A DNA stretch of 41,313 bases, taken from Nocardia sienata NBRC 100364. Its GTDB lineage: Bacteria; Actinomycetota; Actinomycetes; Mycobacteriales; Mycobacteriaceae. Position 1 is the stretch's first letter. Each line of letters opens with the position of its first letter. The notes beneath the pieces are model-generated. The model saw nothing but the letters and a program-made list of their open reading frames with translations. It did no database searches and was not told where the DNA came from. The stretch covers positions 1 through 41,313 of the forward strand of contig NZ_BDBX01000022.1 in assembly GCF_001613205.1 (NCBI RefSeq), in the 5' to 3' direction. This document shows positions 1 to 8,383 of the stretch, one piece after another. Both the position numbers and the translations under genes were made by a program.

Positions 1-82
1 GGCGCATGTCGACCCTTGCGGGTGAGGCATCGGCTTTCGACGAGTGCGCGGCCCCCTCGGAGCAAGCCGGGCCGATTCACCA

Positions 83-892
83 CTACCCTGGGCCCGCCGC
101 GCCGGCGACCTGATCTACCGTGCGCAGTTCTTCGTCGGTATTTCCGATGCGGGGTGTGCTACCGCTGCGCTCCACCAGCGGGAGGGTGCGGAGTTTGTGT
201 TCGAGATGCCATTGCAGGTGGGCCGCGATCAGTCCGCTGGCCTGCCGGCGGGCCGATTCGGGGATCGTCTCGACGCGGTCCCAGCGGCCGTGGCGTAGCG
301 CCAGCAGCTGGTCGAAGACCGCGGGAGGCGGGGTGACGGCGCCGGGTGGGCGGCAGTGGACGCAGACCGCTCCGCCGGCGCCCACATGGAACGCGCGATG
401 CGGGCCGGGGGTGGCGCAGCGGGCACATTCGTCGACGGCGGGGGCCCAGCCCGCGTAGTCCATGGCGCGCAGCAGGAAGGCGTCGAGAATTAGTTCGTGC
501 GGACGCTGCCCTTCGGCGATCGCGCGCAGGGCACCCGCGGTGAGGGTATGCAGGCGGGGGACGGGGGCGCGCTCCTCACCGGCCAGGCGTTCGGCGGTCT
601 CCAATACGGCGCAGGCGGTGGTGTAGCGGCCGTAGTCGGCGATGATGGCGGACGCGTTGGCTTCGACGGTGTGGACCTGGGTCACGATATCGAGGCTGCG
701 GCCGGGATGCAGCTGCACGTCGATATAGGCGAACGGTTCGAGCCGGGCCCCGAATTTCGATTTGGTACGGCGCACCCCTTTGGCCACGGCGCGCACAAGA
801 CCGTACTGCCGGGTGAGCAGCGTGACGATACGGTCGGCCTCGCCCAGCTTGTGCTGGCGCAGCACGACGGCATGGTCACGATACAAGCGCAC
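83..892 (-). CDS. recO: DNA repair protein RecO
   Basis: RecO acts in the RecFOR pathway, annealing SSB-coated single strands and helping RecA load at gaps. The 269-residue product has the N-terminal OB-fold start (LYRDHAVVL, then KLGEADRIV and KGVRRTKSKFG) and a C-terminal helical domain with a four-Cys zinc site, C156-x2-C159 and C177-x2-C180. The open frame runs much further upstream, but RecO similarity begins at the GTG at 892, so that start is used. In related genomes uppS follows recO; an AAGG followed by ATG at positions 7-5 on this strand could be its start, but only seven bases are visible. Unlike the M. tuberculosis order, about 7.5 kb of accessory genes lies between recO and era. 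Confidence 0.93.
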   Translation of the reverse strand: MRLYRDHAVVLRQHKLGEADRIVTLLTRQYGLVRAVAKGVRRTKSKFGARLEPFAYIDVQLHPGRSLDIVTQVHTVEANASAIIADYGRYTTACAVLETAERLAGEERAPVPRLHTLTAGALRAIAEGQRPHELILDAFLLRAMDYAGWAPAVDECARCATPGPHRAFHVGAGGAVCVHCRPPGAVTPPPAVFDQLLALRHGRWDRVETIPESARRQASGLIAAHLQWHLEHKLRTLPLVERSGSTPRIGNTDEELRTVDQVAGAAGPG

Positions 893-975
893 GCGACCAG
901 TCTTGCACGGGTACGATCTCGTCGCCTCGAGCCGTCCCGGCTCGGCCGCGCCCACGCCGTGAGTCCGGTCCCCGG

Positions 976-1485
976 CTACGCAGGCGCGTCCCGGGTCTGC
1001 GTAGCCGGACGGCGCCAGGTCGTCGCGGGCAGGAAGTGGACGTCGTAGCGCTGCTGTTCCGGTAGCAGGCTGTCGAAGTCCGCGTGTCCGCTCCGGATCC
1101 GGCCGAGCTGACGGAAGTACTCGAACCGCTGGACACCGGGGGTGAGGACGATGAGCAGGTCGACCGGGGAGCCGGGCGCGGCCCCGAACGCGTGCGGCAT
1201 ACCCGGCGGTACCACGACGAGACTGCCCGCGTGCGCAGTTGTGGTAGTGCCGTCGAGGAAGAACTCCGCGATACCGGTGAGCACGTAGAACAGCTCCGTG
1301 GACCGCCCGTGGTAGTGCGGCGCGGCCCCGTCCGCACCGGCGCCGAGGACGAGCCGGTTCGCGCCCAGTGCGCCGCCGGTGTGGACGGCGTCGGCGAGCA
1401 GATGGAAGGCCCCGCCGTGGGGTAGGTCCACGATTTCCGCGGTAGCGGCGGGTACGACCAGGGTGTCGGGGGTGGGGTAGGGCAT
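976..1485 (-). CDS. Cupin-domain protein
   Basis: This is a single-domain cupin of 169 residues; its reaction cannot be told from sequence. Cupin motif 1 is visible as H57-Y-H59 followed by E64 (PHYHGRSTELFYVLTG), and motif 2 as the region around PPGMPHAF with H98, giving the usual three-His, one-Glu metal site. The start at 1485 is chosen because GGAG lies just upstream and the extra N-terminal residues of the longer frame are not cupin-like. The gene is divergent from a LysR regulator with a 107-bp shared spacer, which suggests it is that regulator's target. It could be a small-molecule dioxygenase, an isomerase or a sensor protein. Confidence 0.8.
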   Translation of the reverse strand: MPYPTPDTLVVPAATAEIVDLPHGGAFHLLADAVHTGGALGANRLVLGAGADGAAPHYHGRSTELFYVLTGIAEFFLDGTTTTAHAGSLVVVPPGMPHAFGAAPGSPVDLLIVLTPGVQRFEYFRQLGRIRSGHADFDSLLPEQQRYDVHFLPATTWRRPATQTRDAPA

Positions 1486-1562
1486 CTCGTCTCCTTCGCT
1501 CACTGTTGCTCCCAGTGCACACCGGGAAGAAAGCGCGAACCAGACGCAGTTGTGCCGGGCAG

Positions 1563-1581
1563 TGATCACGGATCCAGATCA
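1563..1581. promoter_or_regulatory. Candidate LysR-type binding dyad
   Basis: TGATC (1563-1567) and GATCA (1577-1581) form an interrupted perfect dyad with a 9-base spacer. It contains a T-N11-A core (T1566, A1578), the usual LysR-family signature. It lies 11 bases before the LysR start codon, within the divergent spacer shared with the cupin gene, so autoregulation together with cupin control is plausible. Short dyads occur by chance, so this is tentative. Confidence 0.35.
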
Positions 1582-1592
1582 ATGGAGGCGCG

Positions 1593-2471
1593 GTGGAATT
1601 GCGGCAACTCGAGTACTTCGTGGCCGTCGCCGAAGAGGGCGGCTTCGGCCGGGCGGCCCAGCGCGTGAATATCGTCCAGTCGGCGGTGAGCCAGCAGATC
1701 GCGCGGCTGGAGCGGGAATTCGGGATTCTGCTGTTCGACCGATCGACCCGGCATGTCCGACTCACCGGCGCAGGCGAACGACTGCTGGATGAGGCGCGGC
1801 TCGTCCTCGCGGCCTCGCGGCGAATGCGTCACATCGCCGGGGATATTGCGGCGGGCGACGGCGGCACGCTGCGATTGGGCACCCTGCACGCACCGGGTGA
1901 TCGACTGTATCGCGTGTTGAACACGCTGGCCGCGATCGCCCCGCAGCTTCAGGTCCGGCCCCGGCGACTGGCACCCGCCGAACGACTCGCCGCGGTGCGG
2001 TCCGGGGAATTGGACGCCGCGCTGGTGCGCGCCCTGCGCCCCTCGACCGGCCTCGAAGCACTCGAGGTATGGACCGATCCACTGTACGTCGCGCTCCCGG
2101 CCGACCACCCGCTCGCCGACTCACCCCGGCTACAGCTCGGCCGACTCGGGCACCTCCCGCTACGCCTGGCCGCCCGGGAGGCCAACCCGCCTTTCCACGA
2201 TCTGGTCACCGAGGCATGCGGGGCCGCGGGAATCGACCCGCCCGTGGGCCCGCCGTTCACCACGCTGCAGCAGACTCTCGCCGATATCGCCGTGGGTCCG
2301 CCGTCGTGGACGGTGTTCTACGAGGTGGCCTCGCTGCCGGCCGTCCACCGCATCGCGATCCGGCCCCTCACCGATTTATCGGTGACGACTTCGCTCGCCG
2401 TCGCGCCCGGACCACCGGGGCCGTCCCTGCGCCATCTGCTCGACGCGCTCCACCGGACCACGAATACCTGA
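1593..2471 (+). CDS. LysR-family transcriptional regulator
   Basis: The 292-residue product has the standard LysR layout: an N-terminal winged HTH (MELRQLEYFVAVAEEGGFG, then the recognition helix around QSAVSQQIARLE and FDRSTRHVRLT) and a C-terminal periplasmic-binding-like effector domain from about residue 90. The GTG start at 1593 is preceded by GGAGG at 1584-1588. It is divergent from the cupin gene and convergent with the P450 operon, with 76 bp between the stop codons. By position the cupin gene is the likely target; the effector is unknown. Confidence 0.9.
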   Translation: MELRQLEYFVAVAEEGGFGRAAQRVNIVQSAVSQQIARLEREFGILLFDRSTRHVRLTGAGERLLDEARLVLAASRRMRHIAGDIAAGDGGTLRLGTLHAPGDRLYRVLNTLAAIAPQLQVRPRRLAPAERLAAVRSGELDAALVRALRPSTGLEALEVWTDPLYVALPADHPLADSPRLQLGRLGHLPLRLAAREANPPFHDLVTEACGAAGIDPPVGPPFTTLQQTLADIAVGPPSWTVFYEVASLPAVHRIAIRPLTDLSVTTSLAVAPGPPGPSLRHLLDALHRTTNT

Positions 2472-2547
2472 CCGAGCCGTGGCACGACCTCGGCGTAGTC
2501 CGCTCGACAGTCGAACCGTTCGGCATCGAGGCCCGGCGACCGGCGTT

Positions 2548-3786
2548 CTAGTTCCCCAGCCGGAGGGGGAAGGCCGCCGGATCGTTCTGGGTGAGAACGG
2601 GCAGATTGCCTATCTCGCTCAACGGCATGGCGCACTGTAGGTCCGGGAACCGGTCGAAGAGTGCGGGCACGGCGATGGACGCCTCGAGCCGGGCCAGGGC
2701 CGCGCCGGGGCAGATATGCGGGCCGTAGCCGAAGGAGATGTTGCGGTGGGCGGTGGGGCGGGTGATGTCGTAGCTGTCGGCGTCCTCACCGTGCAGGCTC
2801 CGATCGCGACCGATGGCGCGGTAGGACATGACCACACCGTCACCTTTCTCGATGGTGAAGTCGTCGACGGTGATGTCCTCGGTGGCGAAGCGCATCAGCA
2901 GGTGGATCACCGGGCCGTCCCAGCGCAGTGTCTCCTCGATCGCCTCCTCCCAGGTGCGGTCGCCGGACCTGATCGCCGCCAGCTGATCCGGGTGACCGAG
3001 CAGGGCGCGGACGGTGGTGACGATCAGGCTCACCGTGGTCTCGTGCCCGGCGGCCACGAGAGCCTTCAGGTTGCCGTGCACCTCCGCCTCGGTGAGTGGG
3101 GTCTCGCCCTCGGCGACGTCGTGGAGGAAATCGGAGGTCAGATCGTCGGCGGGCCGGGCGATTTTCTCCTTGATCAGACCGGTGTAATAGTCGTCGAGTT
3201 CGGCGATGACCCGCATCCGTTCCTCCTGCGGGGTCAGCAGGGAGAAGAATGCCTTGTAGGACTCCAGCAGCATGGTGTGATCGGAGCGCGGCACCCCCAT
3301 CAGCTCACTGACCACCCGCATCGGCAGCGGATAGGCGAAAATCTGCTTGAGATCGACCACCTCGTTCCCGGCGCCTGCGGCGGCCAGGTCGTCGAGGAGT
3401 TCGGCGGTGAACTGTTCGATCTTCGGTCGCAGCTCACCCAGCCGGCGCGGTGCCAGCGCCCGGGTGGTCTTTATCCGCAGCCGGCGGTGTTCGGCGCCGT
3501 CAACGGTGAACATGGAACGTCCGGCGTCGATCATGCCGATCAACGGCCACTCACGGGTCACCGCGCCGGACTGCCACAGATTCCACTGCGTGTGGTCCTT
3601 CACCAGGCGGGTGTCGGTGAGCAGTTGCCGGGCCAGATTGTGCCGGGTGACGGTCCAGGCGGGCGCACCGAGCAGTTCGATCCTGGTGAGCGCCGGCCCC
3701 TCGGTCAGGGTGCGGGTCTCCTCCGCGAGATCGGCGACCATCGGATCGATGGTCAGGGCCGCGCTGTGCGGGCATTGCTGGCTCAC
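2548..3786 (-). CDS. Cytochrome P450 (complete motifs), last gene of conservon
   Basis: This is a soluble bacterial class I cytochrome P450 of 412 residues. The oxygen-activation motif in the I helix is AGHETT (246-251), the K-helix ExxR is intact (E285-T-L-R288), and the heme loop is FGYGPHICPG with C359 as thiolate ligand. The substrate is unknown. Its GTG start overlaps the stop of the preceding P450 by four bases (GTGA), so it is translationally coupled and is the last gene of the leftward conservon. Pairing of an unusual CvnE P450 with a second, conventional P450 is known from some Streptomyces conservons (CYP157 with CYP154-type partners). No ferredoxin gene is adjacent. Confidence 0.93.
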   Translation of the reverse strand: MSQQCPHSAALTIDPMVADLAEETRTLTEGPALTRIELLGAPAWTVTRHNLARQLLTDTRLVKDHTQWNLWQSGAVTREWPLIGMIDAGRSMFTVDGAEHRRLRIKTTRALAPRRLGELRPKIEQFTAELLDDLAAAGAGNEVVDLKQIFAYPLPMRVVSELMGVPRSDHTMLLESYKAFFSLLTPQEERMRVIAELDDYYTGLIKEKIARPADDLTSDFLHDVAEGETPLTEAEVHGNLKALVAAGHETTVSLIVTTVRALLGHPDQLAAIRSGDRTWEEAIEETLRWDGPVIHLLMRFATEDITVDDFTIEKGDGVVMSYRAIGRDRSLHGEDADSYDITRPTAHRNISFGYGPHICPGAALARLEASIAVPALFDRFPDLQCAMPLSEIGNLPVLTQNDPAAFPLRLGN

Positions 3787-5066
3787 GAGCCACCTCCAAC
3801 GGCGGAAACGGGTGTGAATCGAACCGGGAGCGCGGTGAATCCGCGCAGGAACGGCGAGGGCCGGCGGACCAGGGATTCGGCCGGGACCGCGAGGTCGAGA
3901 TCGGGCAGCCGGTCGAGCAACACCTCGATCCCGGTCCGCGCGATGATCTCCGCGATCTGCTGTGCCGGATAGGGACAGCGGTATTCGCCGTGGCCGAAGG
4001 CGAAATGCGCGGCATTGCCGGAATGGGCGGGTTCGGCGCCGTCACCGGAGTACTGGCGGATATGCGGATCCGCGTTCGCGGCGGCCAGACCGAGCAGCAA
4101 CATATCGCCGCGGCGCACCAGGGCTTCACCGAGCCGGGTATCACGCGAAACCCAGCGGCCGGCCAGGATTTGGGTGGGGGTGTCCTCCCACAACACCTCG
4201 GTCATGGCCTGGCCGATACTGTGCCGGGCGGCGCCGAACGCGGCGGCGAATCGGTCGTCGACGAGCATGAGGCGGATCGAGTTACCGATCCAGTCCGCGG
4301 TCGGCAGATGACCCGCGGCCATCACCGACTGCATGTTCAGGACGTATTCCTCGTCGGCGAACGGCGCGGGATGCGCCAGCATCCGCGACACCAGATCCTG
4401 TCCGGCGACGGCCTTCTTCTGCGCCAGCAGCTTCTGCATGTACTCGGCGAACCGCTGGTAGGCGGCGGGCGCCTCTGGACCGCCGTCGCACAGTGCCTGC
4501 ATGGTCTGCGCCAGATACGGGCCGTCCGATTCGGGCACACCCATGATCCACGCCAGCGTCAGCACCGGGAGCAGCTCGGCGAATTCGGTGACCACATCCG
4601 CGTAACCGCGACCGCAGAACCGGTCGATCAGCCCGTCGGCGAGTTGTTCGCAGGCGGTGCGCAGGGCGAACGGATCCACCGATTCCAGAGCCGGTTCCAC
4701 CAGGCTCACATGCCGGGCGTGCGCGGCGCCGGCGGTGAAGTAGATCCCCGGCTGCGGACGGCCGACCATGGGCAGCAGCGGCCAATCCGGTGTGATCACC
4801 GGCCACTGGTTCCACAGGCTCGAATCCCGCGGAAACAGCAGGCCGTCCGTGGTGACCTGGTGCAGTTCCCGATAGCCGATCACCAGCCACGCCGGAATCC
4901 CGCCGATGAGCTCCACCGCGACGACCGGCCCGTACTCGGACCGCATCCGCGTATAGAGAAGGGCGGGGTCGGAGTGGAAACCGGGGCCGTCCAGCGTGAC
5001 CGCTCCGCTCGGGGCGACCGGGCAACCGCCCGGCGACATCCCGGTGTTGTAGGCCGGACGGGTCAC
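3783..5066 (-). CDS. cvnE: CYP157-like cytochrome P450 without ExxR (CvnE)
   Basis: This 427-residue P450 is the fifth member of the conservon. The heme loop FGHGEYRCPYP keeps the cysteine ligand (C364). The I-helix motif is AGHLPT (251-256), lacking the usual acid-Thr pair, and the K-helix motif reads E290-V-L-W293, so the normally invariant ExxR arginine is Trp. Loss of ExxR with retention of Cys is the known hallmark of the CYP157 family of Streptomyces conservons. The GTG start at 5066 overlaps the cvnD stop (GTGA). It may bind a ligand or be redox-sensing rather than catalytic; that is inference. Heme incorporation cannot be judged from sequence. Confidence 0.9.
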   Translation of the reverse strand: MTRPAYNTGMSPGGCPVAPSGAVTLDGPGFHSDPALLYTRMRSEYGPVVAVELIGGIPAWLVIGYRELHQVTTDGLLFPRDSSLWNQWPVITPDWPLLPMVGRPQPGIYFTAGAAHARHVSLVEPALESVDPFALRTACEQLADGLIDRFCGRGYADVVTEFAELLPVLTLAWIMGVPESDGPYLAQTMQALCDGGPEAPAAYQRFAEYMQKLLAQKKAVAGQDLVSRMLAHPAPFADEEYVLNMQSVMAAGHLPTADWIGNSIRLMLVDDRFAAAFGAARHSIGQAMTEVLWEDTPTQILAGRWVSRDTRLGEALVRRGDMLLLGLAAANADPHIRQYSGDGAEPAHSGNAAHFAFGHGEYRCPYPAQQIAEIIARTGIEVLLDRLPDLDLAVPAESLVRRPSPFLRGFTALPVRFTPVSAVGGGS

Positions 5067-5692
5067 GGTCGGGCCTCCGCTGTCGCCGCGGGTGGGGCCT
5101 GCCGCTCGATGAGATGTTTCACCAGACCGATCAGCACCTGTTTGCCGGCCGCTCGCGAACGCGCGTCACAGGCGAACAGCGGCACGTGGGGATCGAGGTC
5201 GAGGGCGTCGCGGACCTCGTCCAACGCCGGCGGGATCGGCTCGAAGGAGTTGCAGGCCACCACGAACGGGGTGCCCTGGTATTCCAGCCGGTCGATCGCG
5301 TACCAGGAATCACTGATCCGGCGCGGATCGACGAGCACCACCGCACCCAGGGCCCCGGTGAACAACCGGTCCCACAGGAACCAGAACCGTTCCTGGCCGG
5401 GCGCGCCGAACACGTACAGCACGTATTCGTCGGTGAGAGTGATCCGGCCGAAGTCGAAGGCGACGGTGGTGGTCGATTTACCGGTCACCCCGGACAGATC
5501 GTCCACTCCGACACCGGCGTTTGTCATCACCGCCTCGGTGTCCAGCGGCTGGATTTCGCTCACCGCGCGGACCATGGTCGTCTTACCGACCCCGAAGCCG
5601 CCGACGACGACGATCTTCAGGGCGTGCCGCACCGAACTGCTCAGTGGCGCCCGGGCGCGCGTGGGGCGGTCGTCATAGGCTACGGAGTCCAA
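5063..5692 (-). CDS. cvnD: Conservon small GTPase CvnD
   Basis: This 209-residue Ras/Arf-like GTP-binding protein belongs to the actinobacterial CvnD family, thought to work with CvnA-C in a membrane-associated complex resembling a G-protein switch. The P-loop is GGFGVGKTT (31-39) and the G3 region is GAPGQERF (96-103). The usual NKxD guanine motif is replaced by CNSF, as is common in this family. The start is taken as TTG at 5692, preceded by AGAAGG about seven bases upstream and overlapping the cvnC end by 20 bases; the ATG overlapping the cvnC stop is in another frame. An internal GTG at 5632 is the alternative. Confidence 0.9.
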   Translation of the reverse strand: MDSVAYDDRPTRARAPLSSSVRHALKIVVVGGFGVGKTTMVRAVSEIQPLDTEAVMTNAGVGVDDLSGVTGKSTTTVAFDFGRITLTDEYVLYVFGAPGQERFWFLWDRLFTGALGAVVLVDPRRISDSWYAIDRLEYQGTPFVVACNSFEPIPPALDEVRDALDLDPHVPLFACDARSRAAGKQVLIGLVKHLIERQAPPAATAEARP

Positions 5693-6032
5693 CTAGCACC
5701 TTCTCGAGCATGTCGATATCGAACGTGTCACCGTAAGGGCCCGTATCCAGCTCGGGGTGGCGAACGGTGACTTTGCCTGCGTGCAGCAGATCCGCGACCA
5801 GAACCGTCGCGATGCCGATCGGCAGCCGCAGTTCGGCCGCGATCTCCACCACCGCGGTGGGTTGCGAGCACATGGATAGGATCGCCGCGTGTTCGTACTG
5901 CATGGCGGCCACGGGCGCGCATTCGCTGACCACCAGGGTCACCGGATCGAATTCGTCGGTGGTGGGGGCGGCGCGACCACCGGTGAGCGTGTAGAAACGG
6001 TCGGGTTCGTCGTCGCGGCCGGGCCGGTTCAC
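5673..6032 (-). CDS. cvnC: DUF742 protein CvnC
   Basis: The 119-residue product is a DUF742 family protein, the third component of conservons. The N-terminal DRFYTLTGGRA and the central winged-helix-like stretch around AAELRLPIGIATVLVADLL, followed by GKVTV, are typical. It overlaps cvnB upstream by four bases (ATGA) and cvnD downstream by 20 bases, so translation of the three genes should be coupled. Its biochemical role is not established; the fold suggests protein-protein or regulatory contacts within the Cvn complex. Confidence 0.9.
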   Translation of the reverse strand: MNRPGRDDEPDRFYTLTGGRAAPTTDEFDPVTLVVSECAPVAAMQYEHAAILSMCSQPTAVVEIAAELRLPIGIATVLVADLLHAGKVTVRHPELDTGPYGDTFDIDMLEKVLVGLRSL

Positions 6033-6448
6033 AGCAGCCTCGCTCGGCTCCCTCGCGGCGGTGCGGACAGATACTCCCCGACCTGCTCGATCAGCGCCGC
6101 CATCTGGGCCCCGACCAAACCGGCGTCTGCGTCGTCGTCGGCCAGCACCGCGATCTGGGCGCCCGCGCCGGCGCCGACGATGAACAGGATGCCGCCGTAG
6201 AACTCGGTCATCGACTGGCGGACCCCGCCGCGGCCGTTCCCGAACTCGGCCGAGGCGCTACCGGCCAGCGCCTGCACGCCCGAGGCGATCGCGGCGAGCC
6301 GGTCGGCCTGGTCCATGGACAGTCCCGCGGTATGGCACATCTGGATACCGTCCGCGGCCAGCAGGACCGCGTGCCGCGCGCCGGCGGTTTCACTCAGCAG
6401 CCGCTGCAACAGCCAATCCAGTTGCGCTGGATCCGATGTCATCGTCAT
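6029..6448 (-). CDS. cvnB: Roadblock/LC7-domain protein CvnB
   Basis: This 139-residue roadblock/LC7 protein probably scaffolds or regulates the partner GTPase CvnD, much as MglB acts on MglA. The single domain spans about residues 8-120, with LLAADGIQMC and the strand FIVGAGAGAQIAVLAD visible. The start is the ATG at 6448, whose ATGA overlaps the cvnA stop; a second ATG two codons on (6442) is possible. The same frame stays open far upstream, but that part is only antisense to the kinase frame and shows no family features. Confidence 0.9.
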   Translation of the reverse strand: MTMTSDPAQLDWLLQRLLSETAGARHAVLLAADGIQMCHTAGLSMDQADRLAAIASGVQALAGSASAEFGNGRGGVRQSMTEFYGGILFIVGAGAGAQIAVLADDDADAGLVGAQMAALIEQVGEYLSAPPRGSRARLL

Positions 6449-8037
6449 CGATCGTTCTCCCAGTCGGTTGTCATGGAATGACGGGACGGTCGCGCGGCGC
6501 CGTTGCCGGGCGACTGGATCGGTCCGCCGAACGGCTGGGCGTCCTCCCCGGCACGGCCGGTGACCGCCCGCTGGAAGGCACCCAGCGACGACGCCGACGA
6601 CCGGTGCTGTGGAACCGGATCGTGCGCGGCGGCGCCCTCGAAGGAGTCGGGATCGGGCAGACCCCCGGGATGCGCGGCGGCCAGGGTGCTGCCCCGGCGC
6701 CGCTTGGGCAGCACGGTGGTGGCGGTCGCTTCGGTTTCGGCCGCGGCCACCGCGGGAAATTCGCCGAAGCTGTGCTGCGGGACGCTGTGCCGGCCCGAAA
6801 CATACTGTCCCGCCGGTCGGCTCGTGGTGTTGTACCAGGCGCGGTCCGAATCGGCCGCGGCGGCTTCCGCCGGTGCCGCCCGGTACCGCGCGCCGGTTTC
6901 CGGTACCACGGCGAACGGACCGGAGTCGGGTGCGTCCCCGACGCCGGGTGGCAGGATCGCCTGGCCTGCCGAATGGCCGGTCGGCAGGGCCGGGGTGGCG
7001 GGCGGTTCGATCCGGGCGGTGAGTTCGCGCGGGATCATCACGACCGCCGCGGTCCCGCCTATCGCGGACGGCCGGTAGCTGACGGTGAGACCGTGTTTGC
7101 GGGCCAGCCGCCCCACGACCGCCAGACCGAACCGGGTGCCGTTGAGCGAGGAGAGCCCCTCCGTCGCGTCCCCCTCGGTGCCGGAAACGGTGAGCTGCGC
7201 CCGCTGCAGCGACGATTCGCTCATCACCAGGCCGCTGTCCTCGATGGTCACCACCAGGCCGGCCGGGATCTCCGCGGCGTAGATGTGCACCTCGGTGGTG
7301 GGCGGGGAGAACCGGCAGGCGTTGTCGACGAGTTCGGCCAGTGCATGGATCACACCCTCGGCCGCGTGCCCGGCGATGGCGATATCGACGATCGCCCGCA
7401 GCCGTACCCGCTGATATCCGCCGACCCGGCCGATCGCGGCCCGCAGAATACGTTCCATCAGGATCGGTTTGGCCCAGCGCCGACCGGTGCGGGCGCCGCT
7501 GAGAATGGCGATACTGTCGGCCAGTCGTCCGGCCTGGGCGGTGGCATGGTCCATTTCGAGCAGATCGGTGAGCACCGCCTGATCGGCGTAGCGGTGTTCC
7601 AGCTCCTGAAGATTCGCCAGCATGCTGGTGGTCATGGCCTGCATCCGGCCGGCGGCGTTCGCCAGCGACGCGATGGCCGCCAACCGGCGGCGTTCGCTGG
7701 TCGCGCTGACCTCTTTCTCCGCCGCCACCGCGTGTTCGGCGGCCGCGGCGCGCTGTTCGCTGCGGGCGAGCAGGTCCAGCGCTTCGGCGGTGCGGCGCTG
7801 CTCGGCGGTGATCAGGCCGCGGAAGTAGGTGGCGGTGGCGACGGCGGTACAGGCCGCCACCACGGCGATCGAGACCCATACGGCGGTGACCATCCGGTCG
7901 GCCGGCGCGACCGACAGTACGGCGGCGGCCAGCAGCCCGATACCCAGCGTGACCGAGACCCCCAAGGCCAGCGCCGGAGCCACCAACTGTCTCCGGCCCG
8001 TCGCCCACGCCGAGGCCACCGGCGCCGATTCGTACAT
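6445..8037 (-). CDS. cvnA: Conservon sensor histidine kinase CvnA
   Basis: This 530-residue sensor kinase-like membrane protein is the first gene of the conservon. Two hydrophobic segments lie at about residues 18-43 and 49-70 with almost no extracytoplasmic loop, followed by a coiled coil (about 76-120). A dimerisation region with candidate phospho-acceptor H164 (MDHATAQAGRLAD) precedes the ATPase domain, which has N-box ELVDNACRFSPP (235-246) and G1 box IEDSG (265-269). The C-terminal 190 residues are Pro/Ala-rich and look disordered. No response regulator gene is nearby, as is usual for conservons, where signalling is thought to pass through CvnB-D. The signal sensed is unknown. Confidence 0.9.
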   Translation of the reverse strand: MYESAPVASAWATGRRQLVAPALALGVSVTLGIGLLAAAVLSVAPADRMVTAVWVSIAVVAACTAVATATYFRGLITAEQRRTAEALDLLARSEQRAAAAEHAVAAEKEVSATSERRRLAAIASLANAAGRMQAMTTSMLANLQELEHRYADQAVLTDLLEMDHATAQAGRLADSIAILSGARTGRRWAKPILMERILRAAIGRVGGYQRVRLRAIVDIAIAGHAAEGVIHALAELVDNACRFSPPTTEVHIYAAEIPAGLVVTIEDSGLVMSESSLQRAQLTVSGTEGDATEGLSSLNGTRFGLAVVGRLARKHGLTVSYRPSAIGGTAAVVMIPRELTARIEPPATPALPTGHSAGQAILPPGVGDAPDSGPFAVVPETGARYRAAPAEAAAADSDRAWYNTTSRPAGQYVSGRHSVPQHSFGEFPAVAAAETEATATTVLPKRRRGSTLAAAHPGGLPDPDSFEGAAAHDPVPQHRSSASSLGAFQRAVTGRAGEDAQPFGGPIQSPGNGAARPSRHSMTTDWENDR

Positions 8038-8383
8038 AAGTCGGGTCCCCCCGCTCGCGCTTGGTCCTGCCGACCCAAAGCCGAGCCCGCATGCGGCACC
8101 ACATCGTGCCCGTTACCGAATCGTCGGATCAAAAAGGGTTTCGCTCCGGTCAATTCGGGTACGGGCCGAAGCATATCGGCCTAGTCCAACCTCCGCCACT
8201 CAAAGAAAGCGGAATCTCAGCTAACTTTCAGTGTCGTGAGCGGGTCGGTATCCGGCGCGCAAACAGGTGCGAAATCACCGCGTGCGCATCGCAATCCGAC
8301 TCGCGTACCGCGCGAAACCGGAGGCCCCGAGGCCACCGCTCCGACCCCGGAACCATGCCTGGCGACCGATACGCCGAGCGACC
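8038..8383. other. Intergenic region upstream of conservon, downstream of era
   Basis: No gene is supported here. The stretch is less GC-rich than its surroundings in its middle part and should carry the conservon promoter. A perfect 6-bp inverted repeat, GGCCGA (8164-8169) and TCGGCC (8176-8181) with loop AGCATA, lies about 127 bp upstream of cvnA. Read leftward it contains TATGCT, a possible -10, but no matching -35 is convincing. No T-run hairpin was seen after era. Confidence 0.5.

Noticed and set aside
6449..8104. Long minus-strand frame upstream of cvnB
   Set aside because: It overlaps cvnA in another frame, is Arg/Gly-rich as expected of a high-GC shadow frame, and shows no domain before the roadblock start.
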